The position numbers and the translations under genes were made by a program. The notes beneath the pieces were generated by a model. The model had not been told where the DNA came from, did not search any database, and worked only from the letters and a program-made list of their open reading frames with translations. A stretch of 64,000 bases of DNA from Winogradskyella sp. (GTDB taxonomy: Bacteria; Bacteroidota; Bacteroidia; Flavobacteriales; Flavobacteriaceae). Each line of letters opens with the position of its first letter. The first letter of the stretch is position 1. The stretch is taken from assembly GCF_028289625.1 (NCBI RefSeq), contig NZ_JANQOM010000014.1, positions 1 through 64,000 on the forward strand, in the 5' to 3' direction. Below, one piece after another: positions 43,523 through 53,907 of the stretch.

Positions 43523-43715
43523 TGCAAGCGCTATTACTTAAAAATGCATTTCAATTGAAGATTTACAGATTTGTATTAGTTTTGTCTTTGGTTATGTAGG
43601 TGTGATTTCGTCGTTAAAACATGTCGTTAGTATATAAATTTAGTGGATTCCGATTTGTTCTCACACCTTTGTAAACCGTAAATGAACTTGACCCAAGTCA
43701 AATAAACTTAAAACT

Positions 43716-45095
43716 ATGAAGATAAATAAGATATGCTGTATTGGAGCTGGTTATGTAGGTGGTCCGACAATGGCAGTCATCGCAAAAAAAAATCCTAACA
43801 TTCAAGTTACCATTGTTGACATTAATGAAGAGCGCATTGCAGCTTGGAATGATGAAGATGTTTCTAAATTACCAATATACGAACCTGGTCTAGCCGAAAT
43901 CGTAACCGAAACCAGAAGTAAAAATCTATTCTTTTCTACTGAAATAGACAAAGCCATTAAAGAGTCTGAAATGATTTTTATTTCTGTGAATACCCCTACA
44001 AAAACTTATGGCAAGGGCAAGGGTATGGCTGCAGACCTTAAATATGTAGAGTTGTGTGCAAGAAATATCGCAGAAGTTGCTACAACAGATAAAATCGTTG
44101 TAGAGAAATCGACATTACCTGTTAGAACAGCTCAGGCCATAAAGAGCATTCTCCACAACACAGGTAATGGTGTCAATTACAGTATTTTATCTAATCCTGA
44201 GTTTTTAGCTGAAGGTACTGCAATTCAAGACTTATTAAAGCCAGATCGTGTTTTAATCGGTGGTGAGTCTGAAGATGCCATAGAAAGTTTAGCTAACATC
44301 TATGGGAGTTGGGTTCCACAAGATAGAATATTAAGAACCAACGTTTGGTCTTCCGAACTCTCAAAATTAACCGCAAATGCGTTTTTAGCACAACGTATTT
44401 CTTCTATAAATTCAATTTCTGAACTTTGTGAGAAAACTGAAGCTGATGTAACTGAAGTTGCCAGAGCCATTGGTATGGATTCTAGAATTGGTCCTAAATT
44501 TTTAAATGCTTCTATTGGCTTTGGTGGATCTTGTTTTCAAAAAGATATACTCAATCTAGTTTACATCGCAAGAAGCTATGGATTAAATGCTGTAGCAGAT
44601 TATTGGGAGCAAGTGATTATTTTAAATGACCACCAGAAAAGACGCTTTTCTGATAATCTGATCAGTACTTTATACAATACTGTTTCTGGTAAGAAAATAG
44701 CGATGTTAGGTTGGGCCTTTAAAAAGGACACTAATGATACCAGAGAATCAGCAGCAATATATGTAGCTGACCATTTGTTAAGCGAGCAAGCGCATATTGC
44801 AGTATATGACCCTAAGGTTCCATCTAAAAAGGTGTATTCAGACCTTAACTACCTTGAAACACGTTCTGGAGAAGAAAATAAAAATCTTGTATCCACATAT
44901 AACGACCCTTATGAAGCTGTAAAGGATGCGCATGCCATAGCAATAATGACAGAATGGGATGAATTTAAGACCTACAACTGGAAAAAGATTTTTACTAGCA
45001 TGAAAAAACCCGCCTTTATTTTTGATGGCCGAAATATTCTGGACATGACTGAAATGTCTGAAATTGGTTTTGAATATTCTTCAATTGGTCAATAA
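43716..45095 (+). CDS. ugd: UDP-glucose 6-dehydrogenase
   Basis: A 459-aa protein of the eukaryote-like UGDH type: Rossmann [48 protein letters not shown], the catalytic Cys273 in [11 protein letters not shown], and the C-terminal [16 protein letters not shown]. It oxidises UDP-glucose to UDP-glucuronate, supplying uronic acid for the glycan locus that begins here. It has about 190 bp of upstream DNA and is 12 bp before an asnB-type gene. Confidence 0.96.
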   Translation: MKINKICCIGAGYVGGPTMAVIAKKNPNIQVTIVDINEERIAAWNDEDVSKLPIYEPGLAEIVTETRSKNLFFSTEIDKAIKESEMIFISVNTPTKTYGKGKGMAADLKYVELCARNIAEVATTDKIVVEKSTLPVRTAQAIKSILHNTGNGVNYSILSNPEFLAEGTAIQDLLKPDRVLIGGESEDAIESLANIYGSWVPQDRILRTNVWSSELSKLTANAFLAQRISSINSISELCEKTEADVTEVARAIGMDSRIGPKFLNASIGFGGSCFQKDILNLVYIARSYGLNAVADYWEQVIILNDHQKRRFSDNLISTLYNTVSGKKIAMLGWAFKKDTNDTRESAAIYVADHLLSEQAHIAVYDPKVPSKKVYSDLNYLETRSGEENKNLVSTYNDPYEAVKDAHAIAIMTEWDEFKTYNWKKIFTSMKKPAFIFDGRNILDMTEMSEIGFEYSSIGQ

Positions 45096-45107
45096 GAACC
45101 TAACATT

Positions 45108-46931
45108 ATGTGCGGAATATACCTTACTAATATTGCTTACAAAAAAGATGAGGTAAAATCTAAGCTTCAATCTATCTCTTACAGAGGTCCTGATTTTACT
45201 GGTATCGAGAAAATTAGAAATCTTACATTGGGACATCTTAGATTGTCGATTCTCGATTTAGACCCACGTTCTAATCAACCGATGCATTTTGAAAACTTTG
45301 TAATCGTATTCAATGGTGAAATCTATAATTATATCCTTATAAAAAAAGAACTACAGGATTTGGGCTATACTTTTAATACTGAAAGTGACACCGAAGTCCT
45401 CTTAATCGGTTTTAAGCACTGGAAGGAAAAGGTATTGGAGAAGATAAATGGCATGTTCGCGTTTTCAATTTACGACCGCGAAACCAATACCATTTTTTCT
45501 GCCAGAGATCGCCTTGGTGTTAAACCTTTTTACTATTACTGGCAAGACGGACAGTTTGAAATATGCAGCCAAATAAAACCAATGCTATTTGGTAAGACTG
45601 TTAATGAAGAAGCCATTTCAATGTTTTTGGATTGCATGTTCATTCCAAGTCCATATACTGTAGTCAACAACGTCTATAAATTACCTCCAGGAAACTATAT
45701 GGTCATTGACCTAAATACTCAAAATTACAGCATTCATGAATATTGGAACTTAAAACCAATAAAAATAAAGGACATTCCATATGAACAAGCCAAAGCGGAG
45801 CTCCATGATCTATTGAGGGATGCCGTAAAGATAAGGCTTCAGTCCGATGTCCCTATAGGCTCTTTTTTATCTGGTGGCATAGATTCTGCTTTAGTGTCTA
45901 GTATAGCTTCGGAGGTGGCCGACTCCAAAATAAATACGTTTTCCATCGGATTTGACAATCCTGACTATGATGAAAGTAAAATTGCCCAAGAGTTTGCCTC
46001 AATAATTGGTACAAACCATGATACCACAATCTGTAAACCCAGTGAGTTCCTAGAACTTGTTCCAAAACTCGTTAAAGTCTATGACGAGCCATTTGCAGAT
46101 AGCTCTGCCTTGCCTTCGCTACTTCTAAATAAAGTGGCTAAAGAACACGTTACGGTAGCTCTTTCTGGTGATGGTGGAGATGAAAGCTTTATTGGCTATA
46201 ATCATTTTGATTCGCTGATAAAGCATAAAAGAATAATTGATTTACCATTTTGGTTTAGGAAATTAGTCGCAAATTCAGGTATTTTGAAGCTATTTAATAT
46301 GAATACATATCGCATTACAAATGCTTTGAATACTAATAGTCGCTATGATTTTATCGAAAATATTTTTTCTCGAAAAGGACTCCTTTTGAAGGAAAAACGT
46401 CAGGATTACATGAAATATTTTCAAGGCTTTAAAACTTGGTCTAATAATTTTCTACAACAAGCCGCAGACTTAAACATAAAACTCTGGCTTGAAAATGACA
46501 GTAATGTTAAGGTTGACAGGGCTAGTATGGCTTATTCCGTTGAGGTAAGAAGTCCATTTTTAGATTATCGTGTTGTAGAATACGCTCGTACTTTACCGAT
46601 GCACTTCAAATACGAAAAAGGAAGGCAAAAGAAAATACTTAGAGACATATTAAAAACGTATATTCCCGAGGACGTATTTGACCAACCAAAAAAAGGTTTT
46701 GCCGTACCAATTGGTGAATGGATGCGACATGAGCTTAAAGAAGAATTCTTTAAATCCTTAAATGATGATTTTTTGAATTCTGTTCCAAACTTGGATGTAA
46801 AAAAATTCAAAACTTTATTGAACGAGCACATGAATCACAAACAAGACCATACAGCTAACGTATGGAAACTGTACGTCTTAAGTAAGTGGTACGATGAGTT
46901 TTATTCAATTAATAAGACTGCTGAGATTTGA
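45108..46931 (+). CDS. asnB: AsnB-type glutamine-dependent amidotransferase 1
   Basis: A 607-aa class II glutamine amidotransferase: catalytic Cys2 (MCGIYLTN), HLRLSILDL and FNGEIYNY in the glutaminase half. The synthetase half (about residues 230-600) has the PP-loop FLSGGIDSALVSS, SGDGGDESFIGY and the C-terminal PKKGFAVPIGEW. In polysaccharide clusters such proteins amidate sugar carboxylates rather than make asparagine. Adjacency to ugd favours a uronic acid substrate (inference). It is convergent with the pectate-lyase-like gene across 5 bp. Confidence 0.88.
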   Translation: MCGIYLTNIAYKKDEVKSKLQSISYRGPDFTGIEKIRNLTLGHLRLSILDLDPRSNQPMHFENFVIVFNGEIYNYILIKKELQDLGYTFNTESDTEVLLIGFKHWKEKVLEKINGMFAFSIYDRETNTIFSARDRLGVKPFYYYWQDGQFEICSQIKPMLFGKTVNEEAISMFLDCMFIPSPYTVVNNVYKLPPGNYMVIDLNTQNYSIHEYWNLKPIKIKDIPYEQAKAELHDLLRDAVKIRLQSDVPIGSFLSGGIDSALVSSIASEVADSKINTFSIGFDNPDYDESKIAQEFASIIGTNHDTTICKPSEFLELVPKLVKVYDEPFADSSALPSLLLNKVAKEHVTVALSGDGGDESFIGYNHFDSLIKHKRIIDLPFWFRKLVANSGILKLFNMNTYRITNALNTNSRYDFIENIFSRKGLLLKEKRQDYMKYFQGFKTWSNNFLQQAADLNIKLWLENDSNVKVDRASMAYSVEVRSPFLDYRVVEYARTLPMHFKYEKGRQKKILRDILKTYIPEDVFDQPKKGFAVPIGEWMRHELKEEFFKSLNDDFLNSVPNLDVKKFKTLLNEHMNHKQDHTANVWKLYVLSKWYDEFYSINKTAEI

Positions 46932-46936
46932 ATTAA

Positions 46937-49900
46937 TTACCTGACTATTAATTTTTTAGAAATTTCTTGTGTCACATCCTCTAATTTTATAAAATATATT
47001 CCAGGGTGAAGTCGACTTACATCTATGCGTCTTGTTGTTGACATATTAAGATTATCGTTAGAAATTATTTCAGAATGAATTAATTTACCTGTCACATCGT
47101 ATAAATATATTCTTGAAAGTGCCGTTGAACCTGCTAGTTTTACATTCACAAAATCTGTACTTGGATTAGGATATATACTAAAATCAAAGTCTTGCGGGTC
47201 ACCATTACCAGGATTTACAGGATTATTAATATCCTCTTCACAATTAGTATCAACATAAACTGTTACTGAGTCTTCATCAAAATCCAATGGATTGAAAACA
47301 GTTACCGTATACTCAGTCGTTTCAGTTGGGGAAACCTGTATAGTTTGAGTAGTTTCACCATTACTCCACACATATTCATCTCCACCTGTAGCCGTAAGCG
47401 TCACTGTTTCACCTATACAAATCTCTACATCTTCACCAGCATTGGCTACAACTTCTGGTATAACATTAACCGTAACCTGTTTTTCGTCATAACAGTCATT
47501 AATATATCCTCTAACTTCATATATAGTTGTTTGAGATGGACTAACAGCAATATTAGGTTGTGTCGCACCATTATTCCATTGGTATGAATTTGCGCCAGTA
47601 GCCGAGAGTGTTACAAAGTCACCACTCATAATATCAATACTATCACCATTTAATATTACGACATTTGGATTTGGGTCGACAAAGACAGTAACATCATCTG
47701 TGTCTTGTTGTGTTCCTTGAGTAACAGTTACAGTATAGGTACTAGTAGCAATTGGGCTAACAACTATGCTCTGAGTAGTTTCTCCTGTATTCCATAGATA
47801 ACTATCCCCTGGTGTAGATGTTAGGACAATTTCATAATCGTCATCTTGGCATATAAACTCGTCTTCTCCAGCTGATACGACGAGTAATTCTTCAACTGTT
47901 ACGGTAATTTCTTCGGTACGCGAACATCCATTGGTGTGTAAAGAAGTTACACTATAGGTTGTAGTTACTAACGGTGATACCGTAATGAATGGTGTGGTTT
48001 CCCCTGTACTCCAAAGATAGTTATCACTACCTGTTACATTCAATGTCGTTGAATTACCCTCTACAATTACAACATCATCACTAACAGAAATATTTGGTGC
48101 TTCGTTCACAAAAACCGTAACACTATCTGTACTCGAACAATCATTTGAAATGACTTCAACCGTGTATGTAGTTTCTGCAGTAGGGCTTATTTCAATAGAT
48201 TGGCTGGTTTCTCCTGTATTCCACAGATATATATCACCTCCATTAGCTGTTAATGTTACTGTATCTCCCTCGCATATGGTCTGGTCTTCACCTGCATCAG
48301 CAACTGGAATTGCATTTACTATTACTGTTACACTGTCTTCATCGAAGTTACCATCATTATCAGAAACAGTTACAGTGTAAATCGTAGTCTCTGTAGGGCT
48401 AACTTCAATTGAAGCCGTGGTTTCTCCATTGTCCCATAAAAAGTTTGGGCCGCCTGAAGCAGTCAAGGTTACTGTTTCACCTATGCAAATCTGTTGGTCA
48501 TTACCAGCGCTCGCTACGAGCGCTTCTGCAAAAACCGTTATCTGAGACGATGATTGAACATCTGCATCAACATTACTTGTGAATGTTATTAATACATCCC
48601 CAGGCATAATTCCGGTTACAAGACCATTTGAATCCACCTCTGCAATTGAAGTATCAGAACTAGACCAAGAACCCATTTGATTCGTTGTATTTGATGGTGT
48701 AAATGATGCGGTCAACTGAATTGTTTGATTAACTTCTATCATTTCAATCTGTGGTGTAACCGTAACACTTTGAGGCAAAACTTCTTCGATATTGGCATTA
48801 TCAACTCCATTCAAGTATTCTTCTAATAATGTATATCCTGATGGTTGTATTTGATTATGTATATCTACGTTTCCCGTAATACCTCGACTAACTAAATAGG
48901 CTTCTGGTATATGTGAGTTTGATTGATAAAAGTTGGCAACTCTTGAATTATTAGGAATTGGAGCCCAACCCACATTTGAATATCTTGTTATAAAACCACC
49001 AACATTAAAATATGTGCCTAAAGGAAAGGGGGTTGTTGTATCTTGTTCTGTTCCAAAACTATCATTTATGACCATGTTAATAGTTTCAGAATCTTTTTGG
49101 TCTTGCCATACTGTGTACGTTCCATCAGCATTTAGGTATTTATTTGCTCCACCACCTAAATCTGCCGTAATATCATCATAGGCTTGTTGAGGTGTCTTTA
49201 TAGTAAAAGGCTCACCCACCAAAGTATGTTGTGTATTTGTAAATTTAGAAGGTGCTATTTGTGTTTGAACATCAGGATAAACTTGCCACATATATTCTTG
49301 GTCAGTCGTTGATGGACTTGTAACAATGTAGTTACCTGAAGCATAAATAGAATTGTCTGCAATACCTGTATATGCAGTCATATTATCCCAACGCAAATCT
49401 GATGAAGCACCTTTACCATTTGCGCTTGGTTTTAAATAGTTATTAATTGAGTTAATTCTAGTATTATTAGTGGTTACCGATATAGTTCTATAATTGTTAT
49501 TATAGACAACATTGTTAACGACATCATGCCTTGAATTTGCACCACCGCTACAATTAGGATGCCTGTGTGATATATTTGCCCATAGATTATCTACTAAGGT
49601 AAAATTACCTGTTTGTAAACTAGCACCATCCCCTATTATTGCACCTGTTTTACTATCTTGAAAAAAACAATTTTGAACAGTAATGTCACTTGTCCCTCTA
49701 CCTGTACCATTAAAACTATTTATGTCTATACATTCATCTGAGCCGTTACTAAAAGTAACATGGTCTAAAATAAAATTAGAGCAATCTTGTGTAGCAAAAA
49801 CGTCCATGTTAGCAGTTGCAGTTGATTTCCTAAATCTAACATATCTTATAATAAAATTATTTGTACCTCTTATAGTAAACCTATCGGTTAAAATTGTTAT

Positions 49901-50251
49901 GCCACCTTCTGGGGCGGTTTGTCCCGCTATAGTAAAATTGTCGTAAGGCACACCACCAGCCCAGCCAAAACCACCGTAACCTGTGGCATCTATTTCACCC
50001 GAAACGTCGAAAACAATAGTTCTAGGTCCAGTTGTTTCGAAAAGTGCATGTCTCAAACTACCCGGTCCAGCATCCCAAGCTAAGGTCGTAATGTGCAGAA
50101 CTTGTCCGCCTCTTCCACCAGTAGCATAAGCACCGGCACCTTTAGCTGACGGAAATGCCAAATCTTGACTAAAAGAAACATTACAAAAAATTAAAATTGT
50201 GGTTATTATTAGATAACAATATTGATGTAGTCTAAAAACTTTAGAGGTCAT
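46937..50251 (-). CDS. T9SS-secreted pectate-lyase-like protein with tandem 70-residue repeats
   Basis: The start is taken at ATG 50251 (MTSKVFRLHQYCYLIITTIL), which gives a proper signal peptide; 15 more residues are possible. Residues about 30-470 form a right-handed beta-helix of pectate-lyase type (AFPSAKGAGAYATGGRGG, NFIIRYVRFRKS, HRHPNCSGGANSRHDVVNN). A BIG2-like Ig domain and six tandem repeats (CxGETVTLTATGGDxYxWSN, GETTQSIxVSPT) follow. The end is a T9SS sorting domain (FSIYPNPSTDFVNV to HPGIYFIKL). It probably acts on a uronate polymer or matrix. Confidence 0.9.
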   Translation of the reverse strand: MTSKVFRLHQYCYLIITTILIFCNVSFSQDLAFPSAKGAGAYATGGRGGQVLHITTLAWDAGPGSLRHALFETTGPRTIVFDVSGEIDATGYGGFGWAGGVPYDNFTIAGQTAPEGGITILTDRFTIRGTNNFIIRYVRFRKSTATANMDVFATQDCSNFILDHVTFSNGSDECIDINSFNGTGRGTSDITVQNCFFQDSKTGAIIGDGASLQTGNFTLVDNLWANISHRHPNCSGGANSRHDVVNNVVYNNNYRTISVTTNNTRINSINNYLKPSANGKGASSDLRWDNMTAYTGIADNSIYASGNYIVTSPSTTDQEYMWQVYPDVQTQIAPSKFTNTQHTLVGEPFTIKTPQQAYDDITADLGGGANKYLNADGTYTVWQDQKDSETINMVINDSFGTEQDTTTPFPLGTYFNVGGFITRYSNVGWAPIPNNSRVANFYQSNSHIPEAYLVSRGITGNVDIHNQIQPSGYTLLEEYLNGVDNANIEEVLPQSVTVTPQIEMIEVNQTIQLTASFTPSNTTNQMGSWSSSDTSIAEVDSNGLVTGIMPGDVLITFTSNVDADVQSSSQITVFAEALVASAGNDQQICIGETVTLTASGGPNFLWDNGETTASIEVSPTETTIYTVTVSDNDGNFDEDSVTVIVNAIPVADAGEDQTICEGDTVTLTANGGDIYLWNTGETSQSIEISPTAETTYTVEVISNDCSSTDSVTVFVNEAPNISVSDDVVIVEGNSTTLNVTGSDNYLWSTGETTPFITVSPLVTTTYSVTSLHTNGCSRTEEITVTVEELLVVSAGEDEFICQDDDYEIVLTSTPGDSYLWNTGETTQSIVVSPIATSTYTVTVTQGTQQDTDDVTVFVDPNPNVVILNGDSIDIMSGDFVTLSATGANSYQWNNGATQPNIAVSPSQTTIYEVRGYINDCYDEKQVTVNVIPEVVANAGEDVEICIGETVTLTATGGDEYVWSNGETTQTIQVSPTETTEYTVTVFNPLDFDEDSVTVYVDTNCEEDINNPVNPGNGDPQDFDFSIYPNPSTDFVNVKLAGSTALSRIYLYDVTGKLIHSEIISNDNLNMSTTRRIDVSRLHPGIYFIKLEDVTQEISKKLIVR
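47230..48540 (-). repeat. Six tandem ~70-codon Ig/adhesion repeats within the pectate-lyase-like gene
   Basis: About six in-frame units of roughly 210-220 bp each encode the pattern AGEDQTICEGDTVTLTANGG, a YLWNTGETxQ strand, SPTxTTTYTVTV and a SVTVFVN end. They probably form a stalk or surface-binding array before the T9SS signal. Confidence 0.8.
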
Positions 50252-50922
50252 AAGGGTTGAATAATTAAGTAAATATTGGGGCTCAATTTTCTTCAAATAT
50301 TAAGTTTTTTTTTATAAAAAACATATTTATTCGATTAAATGCATTATTTTTGTAAGAAATTTATACTTTTTTAAGGTTATTTTAGATTTATGAATTTCAA
50401 TAGGCATTCATATATTGGATAAACAATTATATAAATCTTACATATCTACGAATGAAATAAACTTTTGGATTATGATAAAAATCATATTTATCAACAATAA
50501 AATGTTAAAAAAAGAATGCCTAATAAAAGTGTTTAATCTTAAAATTTATCAACCTTTTCTTCTTCGTTCTCATTTAATCAAATCATCAAAAAAAGCCTAT
50601 TTTAAGTGCAAACAACTAAGTATTTACAAATTAAAGAGGTTGACATAACAAATTTACTCTTGCGAATCTTGTTTTATTTACAATTTTCAATCTTTAGTAG
50701 TAGCTATTGCCATAGTTAAAAACATATCTTACCATAGATCAAATCAGAATATAAAACATTTTAGGATTTGTTGCAACATGTTCTTAGAACTATCTTTAAT
50801 AAAGTATAATTTGTCTTATAAAATTGCATTATGTAGATTTTTTTTAATTCGATGCTGATTTATACTTAAAATTGATAGGCAGTATATAACTTTGTACGAA
50901 GCAATAACCAAAAAAATTTGCA
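50252..50922. other. AT-rich divergent spacer
   Basis: Roughly 670 bp between divergent genes. A 77-codon frame at 50415-50648 is Lys/Ile/Asn-rich without a recognisable domain and is most likely chance in very AT-rich DNA. The region should contain both divergent promoters. No strong repeat or terminator is seen. Confidence 0.5.
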
Positions 50923-52227
50923 TTGAAAATATTAAGAAAAATTGCATTATTTATTATAGTAATATTTATATTAATGCTATGGAGTGGTATTGTACGTAAT
51001 GTTGCTTTAGGGCAGCGTTCATTTGGCCCTTTAACAGATCCCATAAAATCTTTCTCAGAATTACCTTCTAATATGAAGGCGGCATATCATCATTATTTGG
51101 TTGCACCCGAGTATTACTTAAAAACTAAGGAAGAAGATCAACAAAATATAAATAATTTAACCTATGATTTATTTGGAACTTATGCTTACAGAAGCGGAAA
51201 TGAATTCAAAATAGAACTGAAAAATTTCAAAACCGATGAAATATTAAAAATTTGGAGGCTTCCTACAGACTATCTATCTAAACATCACGAGGTTGGTCAA
51301 AACGATCGTCTTTTTCCTGCAAAACTACTGGAAGACAGAAACATCATTGTAGCCTGCGATGAAAAACCAGGACTAATTCGTTTAGATTCCCTATCTAATG
51401 TGGTTTGGCATAATAAAGATTTTATCGTTCATCATGGTATGAACTTCGATAATGAAGGTAATATTTGGACTCCGGCCGTAAAACACAAAGATGGTATCAT
51501 TGTACCAAATACCTTGTCTGTGGACGGCACTAAAATCGACTACCGTGATGATATGGTACTAAGTGTTGACGCTAGAACAGGTAAAACACTCTATAGCAAA
51601 TCGTTGACGAGTATTTTCAAAGAAAATAATCTAATGGAATTACTAAATAAAGGAAGTCTTGTTTCTGATCCATTTCACTTAAATGATGTTCAACCTGTTG
51701 TTTCTGACAACTCAAAATACTATAACAAGGGCGATGTGTTTTTAAGTTTTAGGCATCTATCCGCAATATTACAATTTAGACCATCTACTGGTAAAGTGAT
51801 CAAGGTTATTGAAGGGCCTTTTACCTATCAACACGATGTAGACATTGTAAACGATAGTATAATTGCATTATTTAATAATAACACAGTAGCTTTAGATCTG
51901 AAATTCAATAAATTTGAATTTAAACCAAATAATGACGTTATTCAACGAAAAATAACACATTCAAATGTGCTTATTTATAAATTTGAAACTGATTCATTTG
52001 AAGCCCTTTACGAAAAAGAATTCGAAAAAAACGAAATCTATACAGAAGCAGAAGGCTTATATGAATTATTGCCCAATGGCGATTTGTTCGTGGAAGAACA
52101 AGGACCCGGAGTTTTATGGGTGTTAAATAATAATGGCGTTGTCCTAAAAACCACTTTAAAAAGTGATATTGAAGGTTATCATTATCTTCCGAATTGGACA
52201 TCGATTTATACAGACATAAACTTTTAA
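50923..52227 (+). CDS. Arylsulfotransferase (ASST)-like membrane-anchored protein
   Basis: The gene starts with TTG (no earlier in-frame ATG), giving a 434-aa protein with one N-terminal membrane helix (residues 5-25). A beta-propeller-like repeat pattern follows. FIVHHGMNFDNEGNIWTPA and FTYQHDVDIVNDSIIALFNN match the active-site His regions of the arylsulfotransferase family. Its acceptor or donor is unknown; the neighbouring PAPS-type sulfotransferase suggests a role in sulfation of the glycan. A non-enzymatic propeller protein remains possible. Confidence 0.6.
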   Translation: MKILRKIALFIIVIFILMLWSGIVRNVALGQRSFGPLTDPIKSFSELPSNMKAAYHHYLVAPEYYLKTKEEDQQNINNLTYDLFGTYAYRSGNEFKIELKNFKTDEILKIWRLPTDYLSKHHEVGQNDRLFPAKLLEDRNIIVACDEKPGLIRLDSLSNVVWHNKDFIVHHGMNFDNEGNIWTPAVKHKDGIIVPNTLSVDGTKIDYRDDMVLSVDARTGKTLYSKSLTSIFKENNLMELLNKGSLVSDPFHLNDVQPVVSDNSKYYNKGDVFLSFRHLSAILQFRPSTGKVIKVIEGPFTYQHDVDIVNDSIIALFNNNTVALDLKFNKFEFKPNNDVIQRKITHSNVLIYKFETDSFEALYEKEFEKNEIYTEAEGLYELLPNGDLFVEEQGPGVLWVLNNNGVVLKTTLKSDIEGYHYLPNWTSIYTDINF

Positions 52228-52238
52228 AATCTACTATT

Positions 52239-52382
52239 ATGCTTAGTTATATCGGACCTGGATTAGGACTTGGAACTTTACTTATCATCATTTTTATTCT
52301 ACTCTTGGTAATTTTTGCCTTTGGTGTGGTGTTATGGATTCCTATTAAGCGTTTTTTCCGTAATCTATTTAAGAAAGGATAA
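52239..52382 (+). CDS. Small membrane peptide, 47 aa
   Basis: ATG 52239 opens MLSYIGPGLGLGTL, followed by one hydrophobic helix (to about residue 34) and a basic tail (PIKRFFRNLFKKG). It lies 11 bp after the ASST-like gene, and its stop TAA overlaps the ATG of the sulfotransferase gene, a tight coupling that argues it is translated. The YIGPGxG start is a recurrent motif of small proteins in bacterial polysaccharide loci. Function is unknown. Confidence 0.65.
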   Translation: MLSYIGPGLGLGTLLIIIFILLLVIFAFGVVLWIPIKRFFRNLFKKG

Positions 52383-53770
52383 TGCTCTATTTTGTTATCG
52401 CAGGTGTAGCAGGTATTATTTTAGCCACACTTATTATAGTACTCAGAAAAGTATTTTTTGAGATGCTAGAAGCCTCTGTTGCGCTTGCAAATGAAGTTTT
52501 ATCTAAAGAAGATGAGCGTACTAAACAAAGTAAATTAATAGCTGCTCTAAAACGAATGCTCATTTCTTTGGGTAAAACCGTAGGAGCATTTGCCCTTATT
52601 TTTGGTGGTACAATTCTTCCTATGGCTGCTTACGGATTTTTTAAAGACATTTCTTTTGAAAATATTGACTCTAGCTCAACTTGGTTTTGGGTAAGTCTTT
52701 CCATAGGTAGTATTCTCCCTTTTGTTTTTAAGAAAAAGAAGAAAGTTGAAAACTATTCTGAAGCATCCATGCTTTTGCACAAATTGATTCTTAATAATTA
52801 TAATCTGTCCAAGTTCCTGTTGTCATTCGACAAGAAATTTAAGCGGGGAGAAAAGATTAATGATAAATCAGACTTCTTAATTGTGTCTGGTTTGGCAAGA
52901 GCAGGAACAACCAGTTTAACGGATCAACTCTTTAAAGCCGGTCAATTCAACTCATTAGATTATTCTAATATGCCATTTCTATTGGCACCTAACCTCTGGA
53001 AAAAGCTTTATAATCCTAAAAAAGCAAAACTTAAGGAGCGTAAACATGGTGATAAAATGATGTTTGGGCTTAATACCATTGAAGCTTTAGAAGAATACTT
53101 TTTTAAGGCATTTTTAAATGACAGCTTTATTCAAGAATCTACATTGACTATTCACGAAATTGATGAAGAGGTATATCATAAATATATTGAATATCAATCT
53201 CTGATTAGAACTAATAATGACAATTTATACTTATCGAAAAATAACAATCTTATTCTAAGATATCCTTCCTTAAGAGCATTAAATAAGGATTTCAAAGCTA
53301 TATTCTTGTTCCGTAAACCCGAGGATCATGCCTATTCCCTATTGAATCAGCATTTGAGATTTTCAGAATTTCAACACGATGACGATTTTATTAAAACCTA
53401 TATGGATTGGTTAGGTCATCACGAGTTTGGTGGAAATCATAAAGTATTTAGTTTTGAAGAAGACCCAAAGAAAATTGAACACAGTAAAGATTCATTAAAC
53501 TATTGGCTGGCAGTTTGGCTTAACTATTATAACTATCTGACCACATTAGATGATTCCGAATTCATTCTTTTAGAATATGAAGATTATTTACAAAGGCCTC
53601 AAGCGGTTTTAGAATATCTTGGAAATGAAATGCAGATGAGTTTTGATTATTCTAATGTGAAGCCATTTAATAATAAAAAAACAATCGATGTTTCGAATTG
53701 TGATATCGACCTATTAAGTGCAACACAGGACGTATATAATGCATTAAAAGAGCGTAAGGTAAGAGTTTAG
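52382..53770 (+). CDS. Membrane-anchored PAPS-type sulfotransferase
   Basis: A 462-aa protein. Two to three helices lie in the first 125 residues (2-25, 65-87 and 102-120). A sulfotransferase domain follows, with the 5'-phosphosulfate loop LIVSGLARAGTTSLTDQL (about residue 165) and a 3'-phosphate-binding-like FLFRKPEDHAYSLLNQ segment (about residue 310). It would transfer sulfate from PAPS to a hydroxyl on the glycan or a lipid-linked intermediate at the inner membrane. It is coupled to the 47-aa peptide and ASST-like gene. Confidence 0.8.
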   Translation: MLYFVIAGVAGIILATLIIVLRKVFFEMLEASVALANEVLSKEDERTKQSKLIAALKRMLISLGKTVGAFALIFGGTILPMAAYGFFKDISFENIDSSSTWFWVSLSIGSILPFVFKKKKKVENYSEASMLLHKLILNNYNLSKFLLSFDKKFKRGEKINDKSDFLIVSGLARAGTTSLTDQLFKAGQFNSLDYSNMPFLLAPNLWKKLYNPKKAKLKERKHGDKMMFGLNTIEALEEYFFKAFLNDSFIQESTLTIHEIDEEVYHKYIEYQSLIRTNNDNLYLSKNNNLILRYPSLRALNKDFKAIFLFRKPEDHAYSLLNQHLRFSEFQHDDDFIKTYMDWLGHHEFGGNHKVFSFEEDPKKIEHSKDSLNYWLAVWLNYYNYLTTLDDSEFILLEYEDYLQRPQAVLEYLGNEMQMSFDYSNVKPFNNKKTIDVSNCDIDLLSATQDVYNALKERKVRV

Positions 53771-53907
53771 GATAACTAAGTACTTTGTTATTGACACTAA
53801 TAAAATCTACCGAAGTGACATGGTGTATTTAGTAAATTTTTACATTACTTAAAATTTTTGCAATTGTAAGCCTTGTTTGGCATTAAATGTCAAAAGGTTA
53901 ATACTCA

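Noticed and set aside
50415..50648. 77-codon plus-strand ORF in the 50-kb spacer
   Set aside because: Very Lys/Ile/Asn-rich, with no start context, domain or coupling; expected by chance in such AT-rich DNA.
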